Position numbers and translations under genes: made by a program. Under the pieces are notes generated by a model. It was given only the letters and a program-made list of their open reading frames with translations. It did no database searches and had not been told where the DNA came from. A stretch of DNA of 64,000 nt from assembly GCA_041946825.1 (NCBI GenBank), contig JBHGBD010000003.1:314590-378589 (forward strand), in the 5' to 3' direction. Positions 28,901 to 36,490 of the stretch are shown in pieces. How positions within the stretch are numbered: position 1 is the first letter of the stretch; the number at the start of each line of letters is the position of its first letter. This DNA is from CAZTHM01 sp041946825 (GTDB taxonomy: Bacteria > Acidobacteriota > Terriglobia > UBA7540).

Positions 28901-29383
28901 GCTCCGACCGCGACGAATCTTGGCCAGTTGGTGCGCAAGGTTAACCAGCACCTGCACACGTCGCTGGGGGGGGCTCGGTTCTGCATGCTCTTCTTCGGCG
29001 TTTACGACGACGCCCGCCGGCACCTGCAGTTCTTCAACGCCGGCTACCCGCCTCCTCTGGTCTTGACGGCCGGCGGCGTCAAGTTTTTGGAGGCTACAGG
29101 CCTGCCGCTTGGCTTGTTTGGAGAGATTTCGCACTGGCCGCGGGGCGAGGTCCTGGCGCCGGGCGCGGTTCTGGTCCTTTATTCCGACGGCGTCACCGGC
29201 GCCCGCAATCTGCGCGGCGAGAACTTCGGCGTGGAGCGCCTCGCGGAGGCGGTCGCCCGCGCTCGCGACGAGGATGCCGAGCGCCTGATGGCCAGGGTCC
29301 TGGCCGAAGTTCGCGATTTCGAAGGCGGGGTCCCGCTCGAGGACGACCAGACGCTGATTGTGCTGCGAATGAATGGTCCCTAG
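25934..29383 (+). CDS. Periplasmic beta-propeller, multi-TM, GAF and SpoIIE phosphatase fusion (1149 aa)
   Basis: An unusual sensor phosphatase. After a signal-like TM (FSFTFLLAGGIVALLVAACLIW) comes a region of about 300 residues with PD40/TolB-like units (MPVISPDGRQFAYFD, GRELAWSRDGNRLAFVR, ILSWSPGGEALYLL, SLSPEGSKVYL), probably a propeller outside the membrane. Residues about 415-740 contain roughly nine hydrophobic helices. A GAF domain (about 780-900) and a SpoIIE/PPM domain (about 915-1149) follow, with the metal motifs ACGDFYDFLE, IGDVSGRGMAASLL, LYSDGVTGA and EDDQTLI. It would read an extracellular or membrane cue and dephosphorylate a cytosolic partner. It shares the C-terminal fold with the protein at 8791-10545. 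The reading frame is unbroken. Confidence 0.88.
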   Translation: MAQRLRLPAFSFTFLLAGGIVALLVAACLIWASLTAPLNSRMPVISPDGRQFAYFDFVDGERLVPGTDADLIVSTTDGRIRGRFRLPPGPIQWSNAGHLAVIDASSGEARLIVNTEERPLILAQIQPLPGRELAWSRDGNRLAFVRAGDSGEQLTIYDIQQSASLPVPFPPETRWSNARILSWSPGGEALYLLNEIGRETALVRVSVQTGRVQEIARGFEPGKGTPPGLPSLSPEGSKVYLPPPRNAVIDSETSQTIWTLPEGGRVLWSAWSGDGRQLFYFLSSDPAQIVSHDFASSFDQVVASGIRANGFFSADGRSYFFRAPEEAVPGGSWQKVREWLASSWGWQQADLSPEAVHDLGRVEIWPWQQTFDAGVLARRDRYTGIHFGLYEADGRLFDELPLPTAREDLLRQTRSHRLIFLSVALYLVMAVWLLRAHRGNHAVVAFYMLTLLLMVLFVSQSLARSGTGTRPSPFVITPAEAQWLAAWTMPTLPALLVQAGNGLAILFWALLPLAVIHLAMVFPQENPVFMRRRPLKWAAYGVGLLPVLVILAEAAPAQPVSGALRVLLVLAGLVAAVAWTLTLFINYRWGSDKRSRSQIPWLATASVVAAAGGVMYAITSGDSTGARPQDVIHSTGLFLMLWTAPPCAAYALIVEKPYRLRLLSRRALRNALMALPVLLAFALLWAGISWLVTAAFFALSAPVITLAVVMAILLAMPFRGRLRDLVERAVDREAYESRESLMDFARGLPHLLDQRTLATSLEATLTKAMGARWHYLYLLDRHTKKLRLQPGRSPLSGGAISVEFDLDEPLCRFLLEKDRPFEVEVSPYSPELITVFRSAADRLGTLQAAVIVGLKRRHELLGLLVLGNKRSKDFYDAEDLELLKIVAREASAAVENIDLFDELARDRAIQKELEDAADVQAQLFPADTPRLESAQVTGRCIPSRAACGDFYDFLELPGGKTGIVIGDVSGRGMAASLLMASVQGLLRTQAPTATNLGQLVRKVNQHLHTSLGGARFCMLFFGVYDDARRHLQFFNAGYPPPLVLTAGGVKFLEATGLPLGLFGEISHWPRGEVLAPGAVLVLYSDGVTGARNLRGENFGVERLAEAVARARDEDAERLMARVLAEVRDFEGGVPLEDDQTLIVLRMNGP

Positions 29384-29408
29384 CTGGCGGGCCCCGGACG
29401 GAACGATC

Positions 29409-30560
29409 ATGATCGACCTTCACCAGGTCGTTGGCATTCTTTCTAATTTAGTCAACATTGAATCAGTTAATCCTGATTTGGTGCCGGGCGGGAAGGGCGA
29501 GGAGACGATCGCGCGTCACGTGGCCGGCATCCTCCAATCCGCCGGGCTGGAGGTGCGGCTCCAGGAAACGGGCCCGGGCCGGCTCAACGTCCTCGGCGTG
29601 CTGAGAGGCAAGGGCGGCGGGCGCAGCCTGATGCTCAACGGCCACCTCGATACGGTGGGCGTGGCGGGGATGGAGGCGCCCTTCACCGCGCGCCTCGAGA
29701 ACGGGCTGCTTTACGGGCGCGGCGCCCAGGACATGAAGGGCGGGGTGGCCGCCGCGCTCGCGGCCGTCCTGTGGATTGCCAGGAATACGAGTTTGCATGG
29801 CGACCTGGTTCTGGCCGGCGTCGCGGACGAGGAGTACCAGAGCGCCGGCACGCGCGCCCTATTGGAGAGCGGCGTCCGGACTGACGCCGCGATCGTCATG
29901 GAACCGACGGGCCTCGAAGTGGCCACCGCTCACAAGGGATTCGCCTGGGCCGAGGTCGAAACTCTCGGCCGAGCCGCCCACGGCAGCCGCCCCGAAGAAG
30001 GCCGCGACGCCATTGCCTTCATGGGGCGCGTCCTCGTGGAAATCGAGCGCCTGCAAGCGAGCCTGAACGCCGGCCCGCGGCACCCCCTCCTGGGATGCGG
30101 TTCCGTCCACGCCTCGCTGATTTCTGGCGGCCAGGAACTTTCCAGCTATCCCGCCCGCTGCCGGTTGAGCCTCGAACGGCGCCTGGTGCCGGGCGAGGGC
30201 GCGACGGCGCTTGAGCGCGAGTTGCAGGAGATCGTCTCCCGGCTCTCCGCGCGGGACCCGCAATTCCAGGCGCGGATCACGCCAGGGTATTCGGCGCAAG
30301 CTCTCGAAACCCCGCGCGACACCGCCATCGTCCAGTCTCTGCGCCGGGCCTCGCAAGGCGTTCTGGGCCGCGAAGCGCCGCTCGGAACGCAGACCTTCTG
30401 GACCGACGCGGCGCTGCTCAGCGAGGCGGGAATTCCCAGTGTCCTGTTCGGGCCGGGCGGCGCAGGGCTGCACTCCGCCTGCGAATATGTGCGACTCGAT
30501 CAAGTCCTACAGTGCGCCGAAATCCTGGCCGCCTGCGCGCGCGACTTCTGCGGAGCCTGA
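29409..30560 (+). CDS. M20 family peptidase (ArgE/DapE-like deacylase)
   Basis: 383 residues. Metal ligands of the M20 family are all visible: LNGHLDTVGV, YGRGAQDMKGG, VADEEYQSAG and HSACEYV at the C-terminus. Close relatives are acetylornithine deacetylase, succinyl-diaminopimelate desuccinylase and carboxypeptidase G2; no feature here decides among them, and none of the arg or dap genes lies beside it. Starts 25 bases after the phosphatase stop; the upstream 12 in-frame codons overlap that gene and are probably not used. The following 30561-30874 is a gene-free, comparatively AT-rich space. Confidence 0.85.
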   Translation: MIDLHQVVGILSNLVNIESVNPDLVPGGKGEETIARHVAGILQSAGLEVRLQETGPGRLNVLGVLRGKGGGRSLMLNGHLDTVGVAGMEAPFTARLENGLLYGRGAQDMKGGVAAALAAVLWIARNTSLHGDLVLAGVADEEYQSAGTRALLESGVRTDAAIVMEPTGLEVATAHKGFAWAEVETLGRAAHGSRPEEGRDAIAFMGRVLVEIERLQASLNAGPRHPLLGCGSVHASLISGGQELSSYPARCRLSLERRLVPGEGATALERELQEIVSRLSARDPQFQARITPGYSAQALETPRDTAIVQSLRRASQGVLGREAPLGTQTFWTDAALLSEAGIPSVLFGPGGAGLHSACEYVRLDQVLQCAEILAACARDFCGA

Positions 30561-30874
30561 AGCAAGGCGCCACTCCCCTGGCAATCCGGCAGAATCCCTC
30601 CCCGAGAGATCGCCCTTTTTCTCTTAACCCCCTTATTTTTCTTATATATTCCGGCTTTTGTGGTGAGATCCTTTATTTTCAGTAACATTCCGGCGTCGTT
30701 CCGGGTTTTCTGAAGTAACTTTATTTTTCGGCATCCGGCCCCAGGTCCCGCCCCCTCGCACGTTACCGCGAACCACCCGCGATCCACAGCTCATAATCTA
30801 GCCTCTCGCCAGAAGATGTGAGCCTAGCACATTTGCCTAGATTCGTCAAGGGGGAAAATTGTCCGAGAGGGGGC

Positions 30875-30903
30875 TTGAACCTGGCGACGAAGTGTTTTAG
30901 AGT
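30875..30903 (+). promoter_or_regulatory. Promoter candidate for the pilin-type operon
   Basis: TTGAAC (30875-30880), 17 bases, TAGAGT (30898-30903), 126 bases before the first minor pilin ATG. It is the best match in the 469-base space 30561-31029, which otherwise shows only a T-rich tract (30610-30730). Confidence 0.4.
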
Positions 30904-31029
30904 ATGCGGCCAGTGGAAGAGGCACCTACGGCATACGCGAGCCGACGCGGCGGAGTGGGAGGGGCCATTCAAGGGCAAGGAGTCGAGTCGGCTGGCTGGG
31001 AAACAACCGCGCCATTATTTCCAAAAGGG

Positions 31030-31647
31030 ATGACACTGCGGACGCGCGTGAACGATGCCGCCTTCAGCATGCTGGAGCTCCTGGTTGTCGTTTTGATCAT
31101 GGGGATCATCGCGGCCGCCGCCATCCCTCAGGCCCTGACCGCGCTGAAGGGCTACCGGCTGCATGCCGACGCGGCGGCGGTGGCGGCGCAACTGAACGTA
31201 ACCCGGTTCCGCGCCACTTCTCAGAACGCGCCCTACCGGCTGAACATCATCACATCAACGACGCCCAACACTTTCACCATGGAGCGCCTGTGTGGAGCCA
31301 CCCCGGCCTCGGCCGACACGAATTGTACGGGGCCCTATCTGCCGCGCACCAGCGGCGTCGAAGGGGGGGCGCAGACGGTCAACTATGGCGACTCTTTCAC
31401 GACCACGAACCCCGGCGGAACGACCGCCTACCCCGGCACGATCACCGGCGGAACCGCAGCGACGGTCTTCTACTTCAACACCCGTGGCATGCCCGTGGAT
31501 AGCAGCGGGAACCCGCTGACCAACGGCGGGGCGGTCATTTACGTCACCAGCCGGATCAACCTCACGGACGCGGTGGTGGTCTCGGTAGGCGGACGGATTG
31601 CCATCTATCAGTGGAATCCGACTACGAGTGCGTGGGCGAGCCGCTGA
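31030..31647 (+). CDS. Minor pseudopilin, GspH/FimT-like
   Basis: 205 residues. The type III prepilin signal is at residues 8-27: AAFSMLELLVVVLIMGIIAA, with Glu at mature position 5 and a long hydrophobic N-helix. The residue before the cleavage point would be Ala rather than Gly, which prepilin peptidase accepts less often. The C-terminal part is a beta-rich, Gly/Thr-rich domain of the FimT/GspH type. I take ATG 31030 as start. It opens a string of four pilin-type genes (31030-35617), the fimT-pilV-pilW-pilX order of minor pilin operons in type IV pili and competence. Confidence 0.82.
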   Translation: MTLRTRVNDAAFSMLELLVVVLIMGIIAAAAIPQALTALKGYRLHADAAAVAAQLNVTRFRATSQNAPYRLNIITSTTPNTFTMERLCGATPASADTNCTGPYLPRTSGVEGGAQTVNYGDSFTTTNPGGTTAYPGTITGGTAATVFYFNTRGMPVDSSGNPLTNGGAVIYVTSRINLTDAVVVSVGGRIAIYQWNPTTSAWASR

Positions 31648-31681
31648 GGGCGGCAGGTTGAAAGCGCGTGGGGGAACGAAT

Positions 31682-32221
31682 ATGTTGTCCCAAAAAAGCA
31701 GTCGCGGCGTGACCCTGGTCGAAACCATGCTGGCAGTCCTGATCGCCTTCATTGCCATGGCGTCCGTGGGGGCGGTGGTCTTCTCCTCCATGGTCGCCAA
31801 CAAGAACCAGGGAACGGAGACGACCCGCCTGACGGCCCTCGCCCAGGAGAAGATTGAGCAATTGGTGCGGCTCAATTACGCCGACACGACCACCAACACC
31901 ACGCTGATTACCGATACGGGCTGGGCGATCGGGCTCACTTCCAACGTTTCCACGGACCTGACACAGCTTACCGACTGCCCGTCGGCGGGCTCGCCCAACA
32001 TCGGCTACGTGGATTTCCTCGACAACAATGCCCAACCGCTTTCCGGAGCCTGCGGGACGGCGATCGCGGGCGGGTTCGGATACGTGCGCCGCTGGAAGAT
32101 CACGGCGGTCAGCGGCGTCGCGGGACTCAAGCAGATTTCGGTGGTGGTTTACGCGCTGAACGCCGTGCAGGCGGGTGGCGCCAAACCGACTGCTTCCCTG
32201 ACCACTCTCAAGTCTCAATAG
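31682..32221 (+). CDS. pilV: Minor pilin, PilV-like
   Basis: 179 residues with prepilin motif SRGVTLVETMLAVLIAFIAM (cleavage after Gly, Glu at +5). The rest matches PilV-type proteins: IEQLVRLNYADTT and a short C-terminal beta domain with one disulfide-capable Cys pair (LTDCPSAG, SGACGTA). ATG at 31682 is 34 bases after the previous stop. Confidence 0.82.
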   Translation: MLSQKSSRGVTLVETMLAVLIAFIAMASVGAVVFSSMVANKNQGTETTRLTALAQEKIEQLVRLNYADTTTNTTLITDTGWAIGLTSNVSTDLTQLTDCPSAGSPNIGYVDFLDNNAQPLSGACGTAIAGGFGYVRRWKITAVSGVAGLKQISVVVYALNAVQAGGAKPTASLTTLKSQ

Positions 32222-32229
32222 GAGTCGCA

Positions 32230-33522
32230 TTGCAGACACGGTCCATCCGATACCCGGGCGCGGGCGACAGGCAGGCAGGATTTTCGTTGCTGGAATTGCT
32301 GGTGAGCGTGGCGATCATCACGCTGCTCATGGCCATCGTTTTTCAGTTCCTGAGCGCCAACCAGCAACGCTATCGCAGCCAGCAACTGCTTGCCGAGGTC
32401 ACCCAGGGCGGGCGGAATGCCTTCGAAGTGATGACCCAGGAGCTGAACCAGGCGGGCTACAATCCGCCTTTCACCACGCACAAAACAGTGGGCGGAGGCG
32501 GGACGGTCGCCCCCGGCGCGCCTCTCGTCAGTTTTCCGATCTCGGCCGGGTCGACCCCCGCGACGAAGGGGATCTTCTACGGCAGCCGGCTGGTGATCGG
32601 AAACAACTGCGCGGGGTCCCCCACGGTCTGCAACCAGGAAGAAGTGGTGGTGAACGCCGACACCAGCTACGGCACGACCGCCCTGAGCGCCGGCACCGCG
32701 CCCATGGTCATCGCCAACAGCCACGCGACGGGCGAGCCGGTCTTTACGCGGAATTATCCCTACCCGAACGGCATCATCTACGACAACCGCACGGCGGGAA
32801 ACGGCCTCGGGATCGCCGACAACAAGCTGCAGTTTTTCGGGGATCTGATGGACAGCGGAGACCTTTACTACGCCGAGTACCGGCTGCAGTGTTCCGGCTC
32901 GACGCCGGGAAGCTACATCGATGCCTGCACGGGGACGTGCACGGCGGGGCCGTTCGTACTGACGCGGTTCGTGACCAAGCTGGCCGACCCGACGAATGGT
33001 TTCTTCCGCATCCCCGCCAGTAAGGCGGCGGCGCTCGACGGCGCCACGGTCTCGCCCCTGGTCGGAAACATCCAGGGGACGTGCCCGGCGCTTCCGGGCT
33101 CGACGGCGCCGGCTGATTGGGCGGTGTTCAACGCTCCGGATGAAACCTCCGCCAGCGGGACGACGAGCGTCAATGCGGCCATCAGCTATGGCGCCACGAC
33201 TTCGTACGTCCAGCCGGTGCTCAACGCCGACGGCACGCCGGCCATCTGGTTCAAGCTGAATACCTACGGGGCAATGGATAATACCACCACTCCGCCGACA
33301 CCTTTTTTTCAGAGTTTCGTTTTGGATGTGCGCATCACCTTGACGGTGCAGCAATCGCAGAAGGATCCGGAATCGGGGACGTTCAGGGTTCAACGGCTGC
33401 AAACGCATATCGTGCCGAAGAATATCAACAACGCTTTGCGGGTGGCGCAGAACGGTGGCTCGCTTTACCTGCCTCCCATTCCGCTCGATCCCAGCACGGG
33501 AAACCGGCTGCCGTTGCCGTAG
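32230..33522 (+). CDS. pilW: Minor pilin, PilW-like
   Basis: 430 residues from TTG 32230, eight bases after the pilV stop, with GGAG seven bases upstream. Prepilin motif QAGFSLLELLVSVAIITLLM (Gly before Phe, Glu at +5). Typical PilW helix extension follows (FQFLSANQQRYRSQQLLAEVTQGGRNAFEVMTQELNQAGYNP). The large C-terminal domain carries several Cys pairs and Ser/Gly/Thr-rich loops. It would sit in the pilus tip complex. Confidence 0.82.
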   Translation: MQTRSIRYPGAGDRQAGFSLLELLVSVAIITLLMAIVFQFLSANQQRYRSQQLLAEVTQGGRNAFEVMTQELNQAGYNPPFTTHKTVGGGGTVAPGAPLVSFPISAGSTPATKGIFYGSRLVIGNNCAGSPTVCNQEEVVVNADTSYGTTALSAGTAPMVIANSHATGEPVFTRNYPYPNGIIYDNRTAGNGLGIADNKLQFFGDLMDSGDLYYAEYRLQCSGSTPGSYIDACTGTCTAGPFVLTRFVTKLADPTNGFFRIPASKAAALDGATVSPLVGNIQGTCPALPGSTAPADWAVFNAPDETSASGTTSVNAAISYGATTSYVQPVLNADGTPAIWFKLNTYGAMDNTTTPPTPFFQSFVLDVRITLTVQQSQKDPESGTFRVQRLQTHIVPKNINNALRVAQNGGSLYLPPIPLDPSTGNRLPLP

Positions 33523-33544
33523 CAGGACGATGGAAAAGTGCTCG

Positions 33545-33660
33545 ATCACCGCTGAGACGCAGAGGTCGCGGAGCAAGCGCAGAAGCCGCAGCCAGGCCAC
33601 TCCCTTTTGTGCCGTTTCCGCGGTCTCCCGGCGCTCTCCGCGTTTCTGGGGTGAGAGATC
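33545..33660. repeat. Imperfect inverted CGCAGAGG/CTCTCCGCG word repeat
   Basis: The 166-base space between pilW and pilX-like genes contains ACCGCTGAGACGCAGAGGTCGCGGAG near its start and CGCTCTCCGCGTTTCTGGGG near its end. The two are roughly inverted. This wording is common between genes in several GC-rich phyla. Confidence 0.55.
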
Positions 33661-33688
33661 GCGCGGGTTTGGACGGAGAAAGGAGCTT

Positions 33689-35617
33689 ATGCGGATGCAG
33701 CGGCCGTTCAGTCGAGCGTGCGGCGAGCAGGGCGTGGCGCTGATCCTTGTGCTGCTGGCCATTCTGGTGCTGACGACCCTGGCCGCGGCGATGGTGTTCA
33801 GCGCGCGGAGCGAGACCCTGGCCAGCTACAACTATCGCGTGGGGACGCAGGCGGAATACATTGCCCTGGCGGGCGTCCAGCGGGCGCTGAATTTCTTCAA
33901 CGGCGCCAGCTATTCCCCCGTGCCCCCGGGTTCCGCCACGACGTACTATGCCGCTTCGACGTACGCGGTCAACCCCGTGAACCTTTACTTCAGCAATAGC
34001 ACGCCGGTGACCTGCACCTCCAATTGCAGTTCCACGGGCGACGTGGTGCTGGGGAGCAGCAGCGGCTCGAGCCTTTTTCCGCCTTCGGCGGCGACCGGCG
34101 GCGTCAACGTGGTCACGAACTGGGTCGCGGCGATGAATGACCAATCGCTCAGCGACGGAGTGGGAGGAACCGGCAATTACACCGTCACGGCCAAGCTTTT
34201 GGAATACCACACCGTCAACAATGCCTTCTTCGGGGTTCCGGCGGCGGGCTGCTCGGACGCCCTGGCGGGAACTGGCATCTGCCGCCAACCGTTCGAAGTG
34301 TGGCAGGTGACCTCGACGGGGACGTGGAACAGCAACATCGGCGGCGGGGTTTCGCTGCCCACCGTGCAAGTGGTGGCGACGATCTCGCCGATGTTCCTGC
34401 CCTATTTCGGGAACGCCCTTTACGGCCTTTGCAACGTGACCCTGAGCGGCGGCGTATGCACCGACAGCTACAACTCGACGGCGGGGAATTACGGCGGCGC
34501 GTCGGCCAATGCCTGCGTGACGGCGGGGACGAGCGGAACCAATGCCCAGTTGACGGGAGCGGGCGTGGGCTCGAATGGCGGGGTGACCGTCAACGGCAGC
34601 GCGAACACGGTCGGGGGGAACGTTACCTACGCCAACCAGAGCACCGACCCGAGTTGTAACACAGGATTCCAGGGCTCCTCGGCGGGCGTCACCGGCTCGG
34701 TGCTTCCGGGCCCGGCGGTTCCCTCGCCGCCCACGATCGACATGTCCGTGTGGGGCTACCCGACATCATCGCCGGCAATTACTCCCGCCAGCGCGGGCGG
34801 CTCGGTGACAAAGGTCGCCAACGTTTACACCCGGCAGACGACTCCGCCGACTCCCCCCCTGGGAGCCACGGGGCCCGGCGGTCTCCCGGCCGTACCCTGC
34901 CCGGTTGGAGCATCGGGGTACATCGAGAAGTTTACGGTGAACAGCTCAACTTCCAAGGGGACGCTGACCAATACTTACGCCAACTACACGTGCACGATTT
35001 TGTCGGGCAGCGGAACCTCGGTCGATCCCTATCGTCTGGGCGACGTCACAGCGAACTCGTCGAATCCGGGAACCATCAATATCATCGGCCCAGCGACACC
35101 CGTCAGCAACCCCATCTACATCGCCGCCAACAGCATCACGGTGGGGACGAACGGGGCCATCAATACTTCCTATCAGGCTCCGGCTGAGCCCGGGAGCGGG
35201 CCGGTGGCTTCCACGCTGGCTTACAACCCGACTCCGCCATCTCCCACCAACGCCAACGCCACGGCGTTGGTTTTTGATGTCCGGAATAATATCGACCTGA
35301 CCGGTCAGGCCAATATGAATTACAACCCCACTTCGCCGGGCGTCCCATCGCCCGACTTCCTGCGCATGAATGTGATGGGAACCGGCACGGCCGTCAACCT
35401 GGCGGGCCAGGCGCAACTGAGCGCCATGATCAACGCCCCCAACGGCGATGCGAGTCTCGGCGGCTCGGGGTCGAGCGGGACATTTTTCGGGGCCATCCTA
35501 TCCAAGAACATCAATGATCACGGGGGCTACCCGGTCCACTATGACCTTAACAGCCGGACGGAGAGCGGCCAGTTGTTTACCGCGCAAGTTGTCAGCGTGA
35601 CTCGTCCCAAGCAATAA
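33689..35617 (+). CDS. pilX: Large PilX-like pilus assembly protein
   Basis: 642 residues from ATG 33689, five bases behind AAGGAG. N-terminus EQGVALILVLLAILVLTTLAAAMV is the PilX N-terminal hydrophobic helix, with no prepilin Glu but a G-VALIL start. The rest, about 560 residues of Ser/Thr/Gly/Asn-rich sequence with few charges (TVNGSANTVGGNVTYANQST, AQLSAMINAPNGDASLGGSGSSG), resembles beta-helical or adhesin-like surface domains; the closing part (AILSKNINDHGGYPVHYD) looks like the DUF7305-type C-terminal domain. It is much longer than a typical PilX (about 200 residues). Function as pilus tip adhesin is an inference. Confidence 0.75.
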   Translation: MRMQRPFSRACGEQGVALILVLLAILVLTTLAAAMVFSARSETLASYNYRVGTQAEYIALAGVQRALNFFNGASYSPVPPGSATTYYAASTYAVNPVNLYFSNSTPVTCTSNCSSTGDVVLGSSSGSSLFPPSAATGGVNVVTNWVAAMNDQSLSDGVGGTGNYTVTAKLLEYHTVNNAFFGVPAAGCSDALAGTGICRQPFEVWQVTSTGTWNSNIGGGVSLPTVQVVATISPMFLPYFGNALYGLCNVTLSGGVCTDSYNSTAGNYGGASANACVTAGTSGTNAQLTGAGVGSNGGVTVNGSANTVGGNVTYANQSTDPSCNTGFQGSSAGVTGSVLPGPAVPSPPTIDMSVWGYPTSSPAITPASAGGSVTKVANVYTRQTTPPTPPLGATGPGGLPAVPCPVGASGYIEKFTVNSSTSKGTLTNTYANYTCTILSGSGTSVDPYRLGDVTANSSNPGTINIIGPATPVSNPIYIAANSITVGTNGAINTSYQAPAEPGSGPVASTLAYNPTPPSPTNANATALVFDVRNNIDLTGQANMNYNPTSPGVPSPDFLRMNVMGTGTAVNLAGQAQLSAMINAPNGDASLGGSGSSGTFFGAILSKNINDHGGYPVHYDLNSRTESGQLFTAQVVSVTRPKQ

Positions 35618-35676
35618 CTTGATCGCCGTACCGCAACCCGCAATTCCCGCGGCTCAACAGACAACGGAGGTTTAGA

Positions 35677-36342
35677 GTGAGTCGTCTCTTCCGACAAAAA
35701 GGCGTGCTCGAGTTGATCGCGGGGCTCGCGATGCTGGCGGGGTTGCTTCCCGGCCCATGCGGCGCCGCGGGTCAGGAAGAGACCGAGCTCGGGCCGCTCA
35801 ACCCCGCGGACTCGGAGCGGCTGAAGATGCGGACGCTCAGCGACTGGGAGGGGACTCCTCTGCCCGTCGTCGAGAAGATGCTGGAGTTGGCGCACCTCCG
35901 ACCGGGCGAAGTGATTTACGACCTGGGGAGCGGCGATGGGCGAATCCTCATTCTGGCGGCGCAGAAGTATGGCGCCCGTGGCGTGGGCATCGAACTCGAT
36001 CCGCGCCGATGCAAGCTCTCGCGGCAAAAGATCGATCAACTGGGGCTCATCGAGCAGATCCAGATCATCCAGGGCGACGTGCTGGAGCAGGACCTGACTC
36101 CTGCGGATGTCGTTACGGTCTATATGACCCGCTACGCGATGCAGAAACTGACCCCCAGGCTGGACAAGTTCCTCCGCGACGGAACGCGCGTGGTGATCTG
36201 CGTGGACGAACTGCCGGGCCATAAAGCCTCGCAGACCGTTTCGGTGACGGCCGAAAACCATCGGACGTACGAGCTCCGGCTTTATGACTTCTCCCGCCAG
36301 GGAGGCTGGACGTCTTTCTCAAAGTTCGGAACGCCGCGGTAA
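35677..36342 (+). CDS. Exported or membrane-anchored class I SAM methyltransferase
   Basis: 221 residues from GTG 35677 with CGGAGG ahead. The first 30 residues (KGVLELIAGLAMLAGLLPGPCGAA) form a signal peptide or anchor. The rest is a compact methyltransferase: motif I VIYDLGSGDGRILILAAQ (about 90-107), post-motif VGIELDPRRC, and IIQGDVLEQDL. The pattern recalls FAM173/ATP-synthase c-subunit lysine methyltransferase-like proteins. A SAM enzyme outside the cytoplasm is odd, because SAM is cytosolic; it may be held at the inner face by an N-terminal TM. It starts 59 bases after the pilin cluster, so a role in modifying pilins is possible but unproven. Confidence 0.8.
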   Translation: MSRLFRQKGVLELIAGLAMLAGLLPGPCGAAGQEETELGPLNPADSERLKMRTLSDWEGTPLPVVEKMLELAHLRPGEVIYDLGSGDGRILILAAQKYGARGVGIELDPRRCKLSRQKIDQLGLIEQIQIIQGDVLEQDLTPADVVTVYMTRYAMQKLTPRLDKFLRDGTRVVICVDELPGHKASQTVSVTAENHRTYELRLYDFSRQGGWTSFSKFGTPR

Positions 36343-36407
36343 TTTCTCTCAGCCGCGCGCGACCCCTCTTCCCCCCAGCCGCGAATTCAACGCGCCAGAG
36401 AAGTCCC

Positions 36408-36436
36408 TTGCATGTTGAATATTGTCGGCATATAGT
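36408..36436 (+). promoter_or_regulatory. Sigma70-type promoter candidate
   Basis: TTGCAT (36408-36413), 17 bases, TATAGT (36431-36436), 54 bases before ATG 36491. It would make a TTG at 36422 non-coding and supports the downstream start. Confidence 0.5.
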
Positions 36437-36490
36437 GCGCTACGAAGAGTGGCATTACTTTCCCCGCGAACGCCCGAGGTCAAAACTCCC

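Noticed and set aside
27317..29410. 697-residue minus-strand frame opposite the large phosphatase
   Set aside because: It lies on the complement of a gene with intact catalytic motifs; length alone is explained by GC-rich third positions.
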